A stretch of DNA of 64,000 nucleotides. It comes from Desulfosporosinus cupriresistens. GTDB taxonomy: Bacteria; Bacillota; Desulfitobacteriia; Desulfitobacteriales; Desulfitobacteriaceae. The first letter of the stretch is position 1, and the number at the start of each line of letters is the position of its first letter. Of the stretch, positions 36,401 through 45,972 are shown piece by piece. The translations under genes were made by a program, and so were the position numbers. The notes beneath the pieces were generated by a model, which was not told the origin of the DNA, searched no databases, and was given only the letters and a program-made list of their open reading frames with translations. The DNA lies in assembly GCF_001707885.1 (NCBI RefSeq), contig NZ_MASS01000003.1:75834-139833 (forward strand). The letters run 5' to 3'.

Positions 36401-39400
36401 CTCAGATAAAGCAAATGACCACCGAGACTCAAACCCTCATTGGCCTGTGCCGCTGTCAAATTTAGATGACGAAGCTCCATTTTACTATGTGTCCAAGCCA
36501 ATTCAAACGCTCTATTCACAGCGAGTGGATCTCGGTATTTTTCGGCTATACGGATTATCTCCTCTCGATTTTCCGCATAGCCAACGGAGAAGGAGACTCG
36601 AACTGTTTGTCCAGGAGCAATCTTAACTCGTTGACGTAAGCTCATCACTGGATCCAACACCGCTCCAACAGAATTCGATAAAGGGTGATTTGCATCCAAC
36701 GCTTGAGGCTTAGCAAGGCTTCTACCCCGTCCTATAAAACGCGCTCGATCTGTCTCATATTGAAGGGAACCCACTTTCTCTCCCTCCGTGGCCACTGTGT
36801 GCATAAGCCATAATCGAGTCTGATTTTCGCTACGTGGTCTCCGAGAGGCTAACAACGCTTCATGCGCAAATTCGGTTTGAATAAAAAGATTGCCAAACGC
36901 CGGATGGGCTAAATCTTCACTTGGCCTAGACAAGACCACCTCAAAATAACTCGTTACTTCCACAGTTCGGTAATGCTTACTGTGATTGGTCAGAGAAATA
37001 CGACGCATCTCCGCTTGATCTTCAGGGGATACGACCACTTCAGTACGGGTTGTGATGTTACCATCCTTCCTGAAGAACTCAACCCGATCTGGTGCATAGG
37101 TTACCTTATAATCCTCACCAGAGTTCCGACAAGGTTGATGGGTTGCCGACCATACGTCACCAGAATTTAAGTTCTGAATATAGAAATACATACCCCATTC
37201 ATCTCGTGTTACATCTTCTCGCCAACGCGAGAGGCTAATCTCCTTAAAACGACTGAACCCCGCCCCAGCATTCGTCATCATGACCGAATATTGTCCATTG
37301 GAAATACAGTGGGTGACAGGAATAAGACTTTTTGCAGTGCCTAGAGAAATAGACTGGTTTTTTTCCGGATCAACGCCCTTAATCTGACGTTCTGTTACAA
37401 CATGCTCACCAACTAGTTGCGGAATTGCAGCGCTAGATTCAGGTATGCGTTCTTGGAGCAGAAGCTCCGCAGCTTGAATTAAGGCTTCATTGTGTAAACG
37501 CTGCTGCATCCGATTTTCATATAACACATTACCCAACGCTAAAAAACTCATGCCTTGATGATGGGCCATAAAACTCTGGATCAGCATAAAAGGACGCCCG
37601 ACAGGTATCCGTTCACTGGTGAAATCGGCCGCTTCGTACAACCCATAACGCCCTCCAAACCCCCTTTGTTCCATCAGCGTAAGATTTAATAGGGCCTCAT
37701 GTGGAGCAACCATTAAGGCTAAAAAACTTGCATAGGGCGCGACCACAAGATCTTGAATCAACCCGCGTTTAAGACCAAGTCCAGGAACGCCGAAGGCTTT
37801 ATACTGATAATTGAGCTGAGGATCAAAAGCATAAAATCCAGACTCAGATATACCCCAAGGCACACATTGTTCTTGACCGTACTTCCTTTGTACCTCGACA
37901 ACGGAACGATAAGTTTCATCGAGAAGAGTACGCTCATAATTCCGCATAACCAGGAGCGGCATTAGAAATTCAAACATCGTTCCACTCCAGGAAACTAAAC
38001 TTCGTTTTCCTTTAGCTAGTGTCAAAGAGCGCCCCAGTTTGAACCAGTGACTGTGGGGCACATCCCCTTTAGCAATGGCAATAAAACTCGCTTGGCGAGC
38101 CTCTGAAGCCAATAAATCATAATAGGACTTATCAAGCATGCTCTCTACAACACGATAGCCGATCGAAAAGAGTTGACGTGTTTCGTCAAACAACGGACGA
38201 AATTCTGTCGACATTGCCATCGTCTCAAGCCGTTGCTGTAGTTCCTCTGAACGCTGAGCATAATCCTGAATTTTCAAAAGTACCGACTTGAGTTTCTCTT
38301 TGACCTCAGGGGAGAAACTGTCTTCTTTCAGTCCATCGCTATAGCACTTGGCGAGTTCAGACAGACTAGCTTTGAAAACCTCCGCCTTAAAGAGTGTCTG
38401 GATTTCTAAATGATTCGAATCAACGACCCATGGGTAAATATCTTCCGTCTCCTGATGAAAGGACTGGATCATCGTATCGAGACGGCGTGCCCAATACATT
38501 CCCTCTTTACTTAATTCCTGTTCTAAAATTAGTGCCGGCCAGAGGGCTAATAGCTTTAGCCAATTTTGTAGATTCCATGCCTCTTCTGAACTTAGAATAT
38601 CATCCAGCGCCTGCCCGAAATTGTTAAGGTCCTCATAAGTATCTTTACCAACATCCTCGATCAATAAATCATACGTATCCTTAAGGCCTAGTGCATATTG
38701 CTGATCAAACAAAGGTTTTTCTCGTATCGTTTCATCGAGTCCGGATTTTAAGGTCAATAGATAAAGCACAAAATTACCACTGTCAACGGTCGACACATAA
38801 CGCGGCTCTAAGGGCTCAAGACTCTGAGTATCGTACCAATTATAAAGATGCCCTTTCCAGTGTCCTAAACCCTCAAGTATTTGGAGCGTGTGTTCAATCC
38901 GCTCATACACATTCCTTAACGTTATGTACCCAAAATCCCTTGCTGACAAATTCGCTAGTAAGGCTAATCCTATGTTTGTTGGAGATGTCCGATGAGCAAC
39001 GCCGTTCGGTGGTTCGATTTGAACATTATCAGGAGGAAGCCAATGGTCCTCAAGACTGACAAATTCCTCAAAAAAGGCCCATATTTTTCGAGCATAACGC
39101 CGTAAGGCAAGCTGTTCCGAAAACGATAGTATTTCCTTTTTATACAGATTTGGCAAACTCACGTGGAAAGCAACCCAAATTGAAGCTACCCAGGCAAAGG
39201 CCAACGGGACAAATCGCCCTACCTTACTCGGAAACGAAGAGCTAATAGTCAAAACCGCTAAAAAAATAAATAGAACTACTGGCCACATCGCGCTAAACAT
39301 TGATTTGAAACTAACGTCTAGGCGTTTCTCCGTATCGGCAGCAGTTTCCCATTCCAGCAGGTGTCGGTGTGAAACAAACTGTCGATAGATGCTTCGGATG

Positions 39401-42042
39401 ATCGCATCAAGCATTATGAAAGTTTGATAAGGAAGAAATACAAACTGAAGCGCAAACTGAGTTAGTAGCGTCAGAAGATCTTGACCGACGTTGCCTCGTT
39501 CTGTTCCTTCAGCAAACAGCCTACAGAGCATGTATAAGACCATTGGCAAGATAAAACTCAAGGCAATCATACCAACCCATACCCAAGGTTCTCCTGAAAG
39601 GACTGTAAACGCTAGAATCAGAAGTAATAACTGAGCAGGAGCCTCTAAGCTTCTCCTCAAATTATCAAAGATCTTCCAGCGCGAAACAAATGGGATAGGC
39701 TTAAATAGCCAAGGCAACAGCTGCCAATCTCCTCTCACCCAGCGGTGTTGTCGTCGCATATAAGCGAGGTAGTTGGCAGGATAACCATCGACCAACTCGA
39801 CGTCCGTCACGAGTCCTGCTCTGGCATATAATCCCTCGATCAAATCATGACTAAGAATGGTATTTTCCGGAAATGCCTTATGAGTTACTTTATGGAATAT
39901 ATCAACATCATAAATGCCCTTACCTGTGAAAATCCCTTCTCCAAATAAATCTTGATAGACGTCGGATACCGCCGTGGTATACGGATCAACTCCAACTCGA
40001 CCAGAAAAAATACGTGCAAATTTCGAGGCTCCTGCACTCAGAATAGAAACTCCAACTCGCGGTTGAAGTATCCCATAGCCTTGCACCACTCTTCTTCCAT
40101 CCTCACTCAAACGCGGAGCGTGTAGGGGGTGAGCGAGAGTTCCAATCAGCTTCTTAGCCGTCCCCTGTGGCAACTGGGTATCGGCATCAAGTGTAATTAC
40201 ATAACGAAAGGTTGGAAGGATCGATAAATCACCAATTTGAATATCATAACTAGTTGCCCCATCTTGGCGTAAAAGGCAATTAAACTCTTCAAGCTTGCCA
40301 CGTTTTCTCTCCCATCCCATCCAAACCCCTTCAGATGGATTAAAGATTCGTTTTCGATGAAAGAAGTAAAACCTATCTTGACCGTACTTCTGGTTTAGAC
40401 TACCAATGGCTGCGCTGGCCACCGCAATAACTTCCTCGTCGCCTTGAACTATTTCCGACGATGCATCTGCAAAATCACCTAGGAGAGCAAAATGCAAATT
40501 CGCATCTCGATTGGCCAGATAATAAACCTCTATTTCAGCAATCAGTTCTCTAACCCGGTCAACACTCGTTAAGAGTGTCGGCACAGCAACCATTGTCCGT
40601 AATTCTTCAGGAATTCCTTTTCTCAACTCTAATTTTGGTAGGAAAGTAGGGCTGAAAAGTTTCGAAGCTGCCCAATTTACTAACGGAATGATTAAACTAC
40701 TCGCCCAAATCAAAAGACCCATGAACAAAGCAACGTAGGTCAGAAAAAGTGGTCTCACCGGCCGTGCGTGCAATAAAACCCAAGAAGATAGAATTCCCGT
40801 GCCAATTAGCAAACTGCCGAAGTAATACAATACTGGTTTATTCCAAATCGCACGCCGGATTTTGCCTCCCAAGTTCCGGGATTCCCTAAAGTCTTGTTCC
40901 AACTCCTGTTCAAGTGCACTTCGTCCTGCTCCAATCAAATCATAACCGACATGCGAAGATAACGGATCTCCTTGTTCATGGGCCTTTTCCGCCCTGGCTA
41001 ACACCTTCCGAGCTACAACCAGCTCCGAGACTTTAAAGCTCCTAGCAATCTTTTCTACCTGATGACGATAAGCATCTCGAGACTCAAAGTCCATATTGCT
41101 ATAAACTCCACTGGGGTCCTTAGTGAAGACGTTTTCCACTAAACTGACTTCCTCGAAAAAACGAGGCCAATCTTCGGCAGTGATAAAATGAATGCTCAAA
41201 ATAGCATGGCCCATAGATACTTGATACATAGTCTGACGTTGTCGTTCAAGCTTGGCAAGTTCTTCAATTGTTGTGTCTTGTTTGGCGACAACTCGGTCGA
41301 CCCAGTGTAAAAGTGGTGCAACATCTCCACCCAGATCCCTCAGACGTTTAAGCAGCTGCTCGGCATAGGCTGATGAGTATTCTTCTTGCGGACTAAGAGT
41401 TTTTAATATTTCTTCCCACTCTTCTGGCTCATGCTCTGATTCCAATAAGGGCAACACCCAGCGATCAGCCGCTTCTCTTTCAGCTTGGGTAAAAAGAATT
41501 TGTTCAGCTAACCTTCGGATATTTTCCAAGAGGACAATACGCAACATAATGGGAATTGCCCATAGTTCACCACTCGACAAGGGCACTTGCACCTGATAAG
41601 CGTTGATAAACGCTTTGAGCGTGTCACTTTGCAATTGGCTATCTGTGTGTTCGATAAGCTCAACTAATAACCCGTAAATTCGCGGGTATCCTTGAAAATC
41701 GCCACTGGCGTTACGTGGCAGTTGACGCTCAAATCTTTCAGGGAGATTTCTTTGAATCTCCTCCCTTAAGTCTTTTAAACTATAAAAATTGTCTAATAAC
41801 CATTCTGTTGCTGGAACAGCATCCTGTGTCCTCGCAGAGTATTCCGTGATTTCACGATATGCCTGTGTTAGAAACTTCATATTTTGCTTAACCCTAGGTA
41901 ACAAGGTTCGTTTTGGATGGCTAGTTTCCTGATGGGCATAAAATTGAGCAATCTCTTGGGCATGATTAAGCAAGTCTTCTCGGTTTAAGACAATATCTTT
42001 ATATGGTTTAGCTTTCGTAATTGACCGTGTAAAAAACTTCAT
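33460..42042 (-). CDS. Cyclic beta-1,2-glucan synthase-like giant glycosyltransferase/phosphorylase (NdvB type)
   Basis: This 2860-aa membrane protein has the layout of NdvB/cyclic beta-glucan synthase. After a soluble N-region come helices at about 404-460. Next is a GT84-type transferase domain with the acidic TLDADTQLP (about 620), followed by RRQHRWVRGDWQ (about 768) in the usual (Q/R)xxRW place, and a second helix group at about 800-960. Then comes a glucoamylase-like region (GFYAFDPQLNYQYKAFGVPG, about 1395). Two sugar-binding domains precede a C-terminal GH94 phosphorylase domain with GDWNDGFSRIG (about 2545), the catalytic Asp. It would polymerise and cyclise or trim beta-glucan from UDP-glucose. 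Linkage and cellular role here are not established. It is followed by a methyltransferase gene. Confidence 0.88.
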   Translation of the reverse strand: MKFFTRSITKAKPYKDIVLNREDLLNHAQEIAQFYAHQETSHPKRTLLPRVKQNMKFLTQAYREITEYSARTQDAVPATEWLLDNFYSLKDLREEIQRNLPERFERQLPRNASGDFQGYPRIYGLLVELIEHTDSQLQSDTLKAFINAYQVQVPLSSGELWAIPIMLRIVLLENIRRLAEQILFTQAEREAADRWVLPLLESEHEPEEWEEILKTLSPQEEYSSAYAEQLLKRLRDLGGDVAPLLHWVDRVVAKQDTTIEELAKLERQRQTMYQVSMGHAILSIHFITAEDWPRFFEEVSLVENVFTKDPSGVYSNMDFESRDAYRHQVEKIARSFKVSELVVARKVLARAEKAHEQGDPLSSHVGYDLIGAGRSALEQELEQDFRESRNLGGKIRRAIWNKPVLYYFGSLLIGTGILSSWVLLHARPVRPLFLTYVALFMGLLIWASSLIIPLVNWAASKLFSPTFLPKLELRKGIPEELRTMVAVPTLLTSVDRVRELIAEIEVYYLANRDANLHFALLGDFADASSEIVQGDEEVIAVASAAIGSLNQKYGQDRFYFFHRKRIFNPSEGVWMGWERKRGKLEEFNCLLRQDGATSYDIQIGDLSILPTFRYVITLDADTQLPQGTAKKLIGTLAHPLHAPRLSEDGRRVVQGYGILQPRVGVSILSAGASKFARIFSGRVGVDPYTTAVSDVYQDLFGEGIFTGKGIYDVDIFHKVTHKAFPENTILSHDLIEGLYARAGLVTDVELVDGYPANYLAYMRRQHRWVRGDWQLLPWLFKPIPFVSRWKIFDNLRRSLEAPAQLLLLILAFTVLSGEPWVWVGMIALSFILPMVLYMLCRLFAEGTERGNVGQDLLTLLTQFALQFVFLPYQTFIMLDAIIRSIYRQFVSHRHLLEWETAADTEKRLDVSFKSMFSAMWPVVLFIFLAVLTISSSFPSKVGRFVPLAFAWVASIWVAFHVSLPNLYKKEILSFSEQLALRRYARKIWAFFEEFVSLEDHWLPPDNVQIEPPNGVAHRTSPTNIGLALLANLSARDFGYITLRNVYERIEHTLQILEGLGHWKGHLYNWYDTQSLEPLEPRYVSTVDSGNFVLYLLTLKSGLDETIREKPLFDQQYALGLKDTYDLLIEDVGKDTYEDLNNFGQALDDILSSEEAWNLQNWLKLLALWPALILEQELSKEGMYWARRLDTMIQSFHQETEDIYPWVVDSNHLEIQTLFKAEVFKASLSELAKCYSDGLKEDSFSPEVKEKLKSVLLKIQDYAQRSEELQQRLETMAMSTEFRPLFDETRQLFSIGYRVVESMLDKSYYDLLASEARQASFIAIAKGDVPHSHWFKLGRSLTLAKGKRSLVSWSGTMFEFLMPLLVMRNYERTLLDETYRSVVEVQRKYGQEQCVPWGISESGFYAFDPQLNYQYKAFGVPGLGLKRGLIQDLVVAPYASFLALMVAPHEALLNLTLMEQRGFGGRYGLYEAADFTSERIPVGRPFMLIQSFMAHHQGMSFLALGNVLYENRMQQRLHNEALIQAAELLLQERIPESSAAIPQLVGEHVVTERQIKGVDPEKNQSISLGTAKSLIPVTHCISNGQYSVMMTNAGAGFSRFKEISLSRWREDVTRDEWGMYFYIQNLNSGDVWSATHQPCRNSGEDYKVTYAPDRVEFFRKDGNITTRTEVVVSPEDQAEMRRISLTNHSKHYRTVEVTSYFEVVLSRPSEDLAHPAFGNLFIQTEFAHEALLASRRPRSENQTRLWLMHTVATEGEKVGSLQYETDRARFIGRGRSLAKPQALDANHPLSNSVGAVLDPVMSLRQRVKIAPGQTVRVSFSVGYAENREEIIRIAEKYRDPLAVNRAFELAWTHSKMELRHLNLTAAQANEGLSLGGHLLYLSPCRRDAAECIEQNRKGQSSLWPYAISGDLPIILVRVKEAENSDLVRRLLTIHEYWRLKGLFADLVILNEDESGYVQTFQENLRDLISMGHARDLLNQPGGVFLLQKDHVHPDDVTLLCAVARMIFSGDGGSCSVQFRKKGKVIFADGEREETDTSDQPLQIIQQRKTEYREEVIGESTVQLQFANGYGGFSEDGQEYVIELKEGMNTPLPWINVIANPKFGFQVSESGAGYTWSLNSREYKLTPWSNDPILDPTGEALYLRDEETGEAWSVSSNPKREKGSYTIRHGQGYSIFEHHSHGLKQTMRLFVPVQEPVKVIELVLSNTTDQNLRLSTVYYVEWVMGVARQQTAPYLVTEYDGERNIFFTRNTYQEEFVGRIGFLTVFGAEVKSYTGDRSEFIGRNGSLEDPIGLKLEQFSDTVGAGLDPCSVLQLMFSVAPGETKVLTFLLGETENRQEAEKIISAYKQPEKIAEAFEEVKKYWDQVLGTVQVDTPDPSMNLLLNRWLLYQTVVCRVWARSAFYQSGGAYGFRDQLQDVMALVYTTPEATRAQIILHCGHQFLEGDVQHWWHAGKGKGIRTKFSDDLLWLPFVTTYYIERTGDKDILDETNVYLEDQPLKDDEDERYSIPSISNQQGSVYEHCVRALERGLRFGEHGLPLIGSGDWNDGFSRIGPKGKGESVWLGWFLYLTLTRFASLCDERQDLERGARYRLIAEELQQNIELHGWDGGWYRRAYFDDGTPLGSSQNAECQIDAIAQSWSVLSGAGKSSRAKDAMLALEHYLWRKEDGVLLLLTPPFDKFLPDPGYIQGYVPGVRENGGQYTHAATWAILAYTSLGEGDKAAELFQMLSPIHHARTEHEVNRYKVEPYVMAADVYAIHPHVGRGGWTWYTGASGWMYQAGLEGILGFRRQGDKLVLNPSIPGRWPGYHLTYQYQTAQYEIIVENPKGRMSGCERITLDEEVLQEPVIPLKDDGQVHTVRLTL

Positions 42043-42133
42043 TCTTCGTCTCCATCTATTTTTTTACATCCATTTATGCATTATTCCCATTCTCTCCCAC
42101 TTCATTCATCATAAAGAAACACCCTAGCCAATA

Positions 42134-42168
42134 ATCGAGGCTCGATTCAACGATGTTCGAGGCTCGAA
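42134..42168 (-). promoter_or_regulatory. Twin palindromes upstream of the glucan-synthase-like gene
   Basis: ATCGAGGCTCGAT (42134-42146) and TTCGAGGCTCGAA (42156-42168) are each 13-bp palindromes (central G excepted), with identical 11-bp cores and centres 22 bp apart. They lie 92-126 nt before the start of the giant gene. Two-turn spacing on one DNA face suggests cooperative binding of a dimeric regulator. The two cores could also pair with each other as a hairpin with one mismatch. Confidence 0.45.
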
Positions 42169-42184
42169 AAGTAAAAACTACAAA

Positions 42185-42221
42185 AAAACACTCTGACCAA
42201 TAATCATGGTTAGAGTGTTTT
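42185..42221 (-). terminator. Terminator of the ftsK gene
   Basis: AAAACACTCTgACC / GGTtAGAGTGTTTT form a 14-bp stem with one wobble and a 9-nt loop, followed on the minus strand by TTTTTTTG. Confidence 0.8.
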
Positions 42222-42257
42222 CTTTAGGGTTCGAAGGTTAACTATCGCGCTTCGCTA

Positions 42258-44930
42258 TCATCCAAAACGTTCATTAAATTCCTCTAAGGTTAAGAGCACG
42301 TGCCGCGGCTTACTTCCTTCATACGCTCCAACGACCCCATTTTCTTCGAGCATATCCATCAGACGAGCCGCTCTCGCATAACCTAGTTTTAACCTGCGTT
42401 GGAGGAAAGATACTGACGCCATATTTGTCCTGATAATAAGCTGACCTGCGTCAATAAACAAGGCGTCATCCGGTCCATTGCCCTCTTCGTTTTTGAGGGC
42501 AGTTTCAGCGAAAAGCCGCTCCGGATCAAGATAATCGGGTCTACCTAATCCTTTCCAATGCATAATTATCCGTTGCACTTCGTCATCCGTAACCAAACAC
42601 CCTTGGACACGCAGTGCTTTATTCACGCCCAGTGGGGAGTAAAGCATGTCTCCTCGCCCGAGAAGTTTTTCTGCACCCGTTGCATCAAGGATAGTACGAG
42701 AATCGATCTGAGACGAAACTGCAAAGGAAATACGGCTGGGTATATTGGCCTTAATTACCCCGGTAATGACATCAACGGATGGCCGTTGGGTCGCAATCAC
42801 CAAATGAATCCCAGCAGCTCGAGCCATTTGTGCTAAGCGGCAGATAGCTTCTTCAACCTCTCCAGCTGCCACCATCATCAGATCGGCCAACTCATCAATG
42901 ATTACCACAATTAAGGGTAGGGTAGGTTTACAATTAACCGTGTCGCCGGCCTTCATTTTGTTATAGCGTTCGACATCACGAACACCTGCTGCTGCAAAGA
43001 GTTCATACCGATTTTCCATTTCTTTGACAATCCATTTTAAAGCACTGGCTGCTTTCTTCGGGTCGACCACGACCGGCGCCAAAAGATGCGGAATGCCGTT
43101 ATACTGACTGAGTTCTACCATTTTGGGATCCACAAGCAGGAATTTTACTTCATCAGGGGTTGCATTGAAGAGAATAGAATTGATGATCGTCGTAATACAG
43201 ACACTTTTTCCCGACCCAGTAGCCCCTGCCACCAGGAGATGGGGCATTTTGATTAGATCCGCAATAATGGGTTGGTCCGCAATGTCTTTTCCTAAGCCAA
43301 TTTTTAATTTTGATGGGTATTGTCCAAAACTACTTGTCTCGAGCACTTCTCTAAATGGCACTGAACGCGGCTGCTTATTCGGAACTTCAATTCCGATCGC
43401 CGCTTTTCCAGGGATCGGAGCCTCAATGCGCACATCCCGAGCAGCAAGCCCTAGTGCGATATCATCCGCTAGATTAACAATCTTACTAATTTTGACGCCT
43501 GGTGCTGGAGCTAGCTCGTAACGGGTAATCACAGGGCCTCTTGCTACACGAATAACTTTGGCCTTCACTCCAAAATCCAGAAGAACTTTTTCCAACTGGA
43601 TCGGCGTATCTGGATCCTGTACAATTACACGTTGTACGACAGGATCCAGTAGATTGAAATCAGGAGGTTTCCAATCTTCGTCATTTTCGACAGTACTGGC
43701 GACCTGCTGGCTCTGCCCATCTGCCAAGCAATTTTCAACGTGACTTACAACCTGAGGTTTTCCCTCCCCCTCATGTTGATCTTTCATCGGATCAACTAAT
43801 TGTGCCACTTGTCCCGCATAGTTTGGTTTTAACTCTGCAGCGGCGGCCGCAGGAGCTTCAAACTCAAGCATTTCTAGAGAGGTACTCTCCGTTTCCACCA
43901 GCTCATCTTCCAAATCGAATTCTATAGAGGGTTCATTGACCAATTTCTCTTCAGAATTCGTCTCAGATACTACTTCAAGGCTAACTTCCGATCTACCTTC
44001 GGTCTTAATCTCTGCCATGATCTCTTGAATCAAGATTGATTTTATCTTTTCTTCAAACCCAGTCTTTGAAACAGAACTCTCAAAAACCTGCGCTAGCTTT
44101 TCTGCCTCATCAATCGTTCTACTGCTTTCCTTCAAAGTTGCCACGAAATCAAGTGTTTTCTGATCAAGAGGATTACCATCTGTCTTAAATTGAGCTAAGT
44201 ACTCTTGTTGATCCGTCTGAGACTTAAAAACTGAAGAAAATTGTGCAGCTTCCGTAGTATGTATTCCCGGCATTTCGGTTGGCTTCAAGTTATCCTGCCG
44301 AGGAATCGCCTGTTCTAAGCGCTCTTCTTGATCTACTTCTTCGAAATATTTGTTAAGCCCTTGTAAACTTGTCATTTTGGATATACTCTTTGGAAATACT
44401 GACTCTCCTGTCCCAAAATAAGAAGGAAAATCTCTCCCTATTTCTCTCAACTCTTCAGCCTTCTGAAGATCGGAATCCTTCATATCCACCCATTCCGGCG
44501 AGGCAAAATATTGATTAAACCCCTTCAAACTAACAAGTTTCCCGGCAGGAAGAGAGATACCTTTAGAATCAATATCCTGTTTGAAATCTGACTTTTGCGA
44601 TTGCGAGGAGCTTTGCTGAGCGGACTGCGTTTTTCTACGTTTTCTTAGTCTGGGTACCTTAGCGCTTGATCGTGTGGACGGTGTGTCTGATTTCACAAAC
44701 ATAAAAGACATTAAAATTGATGAATAAATCCAGAGTAAAATTGCCAATACAAAACATAAGAAGGGCCCTGCCCAGGCCAGACTTCCCATAGTCACTTTAA
44801 ACAGGAAATAAAAAGGTTTTCCCATAGAAAATCCAAAAGCACCGAGTTGCCCAGTTAAGGAGAGCAACATTAAAAAAACACTAACTAATTTAAACCAAAA
44901 AGAATTTGAGCCGTTTTCTCTTTTCGACAC
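42258..44930 (-). CDS. ftsK: FtsK/SpoIIIE DNA translocase
   Basis: This 890-aa double-stranded-DNA pump moves chromosome ends through the division or sporulation septum. The N-terminus has two to three membrane helices (about residues 10-80), fewer than the usual four. A long acidic linker (about 85-430) follows, containing two copies of the motif SLxGxNxYF (about 137 and 190). The alpha/beta motor starts near 430, with Walker A GATGSGKSVC (about 572) and IIDELADLMM (Walker B, about 675). The gamma winged helix is at the C-terminus (FLQRRLKLGYARAARLMDMLE, about 845). GTG start after GGAGGTG. Whether it acts as FtsK or SpoIIIE is not decidable here. Confidence 0.92.
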   Translation of the reverse strand: MSKRENGSNSFWFKLVSVFLMLLSLTGQLGAFGFSMGKPFYFLFKVTMGSLAWAGPFLCFVLAILLWIYSSILMSFMFVKSDTPSTRSSAKVPRLRKRRKTQSAQQSSSQSQKSDFKQDIDSKGISLPAGKLVSLKGFNQYFASPEWVDMKDSDLQKAEELREIGRDFPSYFGTGESVFPKSISKMTSLQGLNKYFEEVDQEERLEQAIPRQDNLKPTEMPGIHTTEAAQFSSVFKSQTDQQEYLAQFKTDGNPLDQKTLDFVATLKESSRTIDEAEKLAQVFESSVSKTGFEEKIKSILIQEIMAEIKTEGRSEVSLEVVSETNSEEKLVNEPSIEFDLEDELVETESTSLEMLEFEAPAAAAAELKPNYAGQVAQLVDPMKDQHEGEGKPQVVSHVENCLADGQSQQVASTVENDEDWKPPDFNLLDPVVQRVIVQDPDTPIQLEKVLLDFGVKAKVIRVARGPVITRYELAPAPGVKISKIVNLADDIALGLAARDVRIEAPIPGKAAIGIEVPNKQPRSVPFREVLETSSFGQYPSKLKIGLGKDIADQPIIADLIKMPHLLVAGATGSGKSVCITTIINSILFNATPDEVKFLLVDPKMVELSQYNGIPHLLAPVVVDPKKAASALKWIVKEMENRYELFAAAGVRDVERYNKMKAGDTVNCKPTLPLIVVIIDELADLMMVAAGEVEEAICRLAQMARAAGIHLVIATQRPSVDVITGVIKANIPSRISFAVSSQIDSRTILDATGAEKLLGRGDMLYSPLGVNKALRVQGCLVTDDEVQRIIMHWKGLGRPDYLDPERLFAETALKNEEGNGPDDALFIDAGQLIIRTNMASVSFLQRRLKLGYARAARLMDMLEENGVVGAYEGSKPRHVLLTLEEFNERFG

Positions 44931-45012
44931 ACATTTTCACCTCCACACTTCTTATCCATTATGGTAGATGAGCTAGGAGAATGTCAAAAGTTTTTTTATA
45001 TCATTGTGAATT

Positions 45013-45972
45013 TTAATAACTCAACACTACACCTTCTTGATTAGGCAAAGGATGAAAGATCTCCTGGAATATTTCACCATCTTCATTCAGGAAGACGTTA
45101 CCAGAATAAATAAAATCGCCTTTAGCCCAATACCGTAAGTCTAAAAATTCAACTATGCATTCATCAGCTTCGGAAAAATGTACAATGACATGATAATAAG
45201 GAGTGAATTGACTAAATATCTCAGCTAAGTTCCCTTCGAGAGCATTGGCCACAGAAGGGTTATCTCCATCAAATTTAGGCAAAACACGACAGATTGAGGG
45301 AGTTTGATTTCGTATAATACCAAATCGTACAAAGTCACCTTGAAAAAGAATAAAATTCCAGGTAAAGGGATGATACATTGCGGGGAGCACTTTGAGTTGT
45401 TCTCCTTCTTTTAGCTGGTAGATCTTTGTCAAACGATCGTGTGTTTTCATTCGTCCCATGTGACGATATCCTAAATATAGCGCACTAATCGTCAAAGCAG
45501 CGAGTGAAGAGGTTTTCGCTAAATCAGGCGCTTTAAGTGAAATCAGAAAAGATATAAAGAAAGAGCTTAAAACGACTGGGTCAGTAAGCATAATCATATC
45601 TACCGTAATTTTCTTGCGCGAAAAAGGCCATAAAAGCTCAGCACCATAGGAATTTAATAGGTCCATCATACCATGAGACATTGTTCCAACCAGAGTCCAA
45701 AAGAAAACATTAGTCCACGGTGTTGTTGGAAAAGCGAAATACAATCCTGTGCCAAGCCCCAGCGCCATACCCGTTAACGCAATCAAAGAATGGCTAGCTC
45801 CACGGTGTTTTAATAAATAATTTAAGCGACCTTTTACGTGAGCTATAATATCCAAATCAGGGAGCATTGCACCTAATGTGCAACCCAAAAATACAGGATC
45901 ATTCAGCTGCATAGGGTGACCCGAAAGGGTGCTCAAGGCGATTCCAATCAAACCGTGCGTTATTGGATCCAT
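45013..45972 (-). CDS. YdjM-like membrane-bound metal-dependent hydrolase
   Basis: This 319-aa protein starts MDPITHGLIGIALSTLSGHP, the hallmark of the YdjM/DUF457 family, with DLDIIAHV and HRGASHSLIAL (about residues 50-77) holding conserved His/Asp residues thought to bind a metal. Several helices fill the first ~170 residues; the C-terminal half is soluble. I chose the ATG at 45972 (GGAGGTAAG upstream); the frame continues to 46017. Biochemical role unknown; the 'hydrolase' name is from family annotation. Confidence 0.82.
   Translation of the reverse strand: MDPITHGLIGIALSTLSGHPMQLNDPVFLGCTLGAMLPDLDIIAHVKGRLNYLLKHRGASHSLIALTGMALGLGTGLYFAFPTTPWTNVFFWTLVGTMSHGMMDLLNSYGAELLWPFSRKKITVDMIMLTDPVVLSSFFISFLISLKAPDLAKTSSLAALTISALYLGYRHMGRMKTHDRLTKIYQLKEGEQLKVLPAMYHPFTWNFILFQGDFVRFGIIRNQTPSICRVLPKFDGDNPSVANALEGNLAEIFSQFTPYYHVIVHFSEADECIVEFLDLRYWAKGDFIYSGNVFLNEDGEIFQEIFHPLPNQEGVVLSY

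Noticed and set aside
33460..42042. Plus-strand frames inside the giant glucan-synthase-like gene
   Set aside because: All lie antisense to a continuous 2860-codon gene with recognisable domains, and none has a ribosome binding site; they are compositional shadows.
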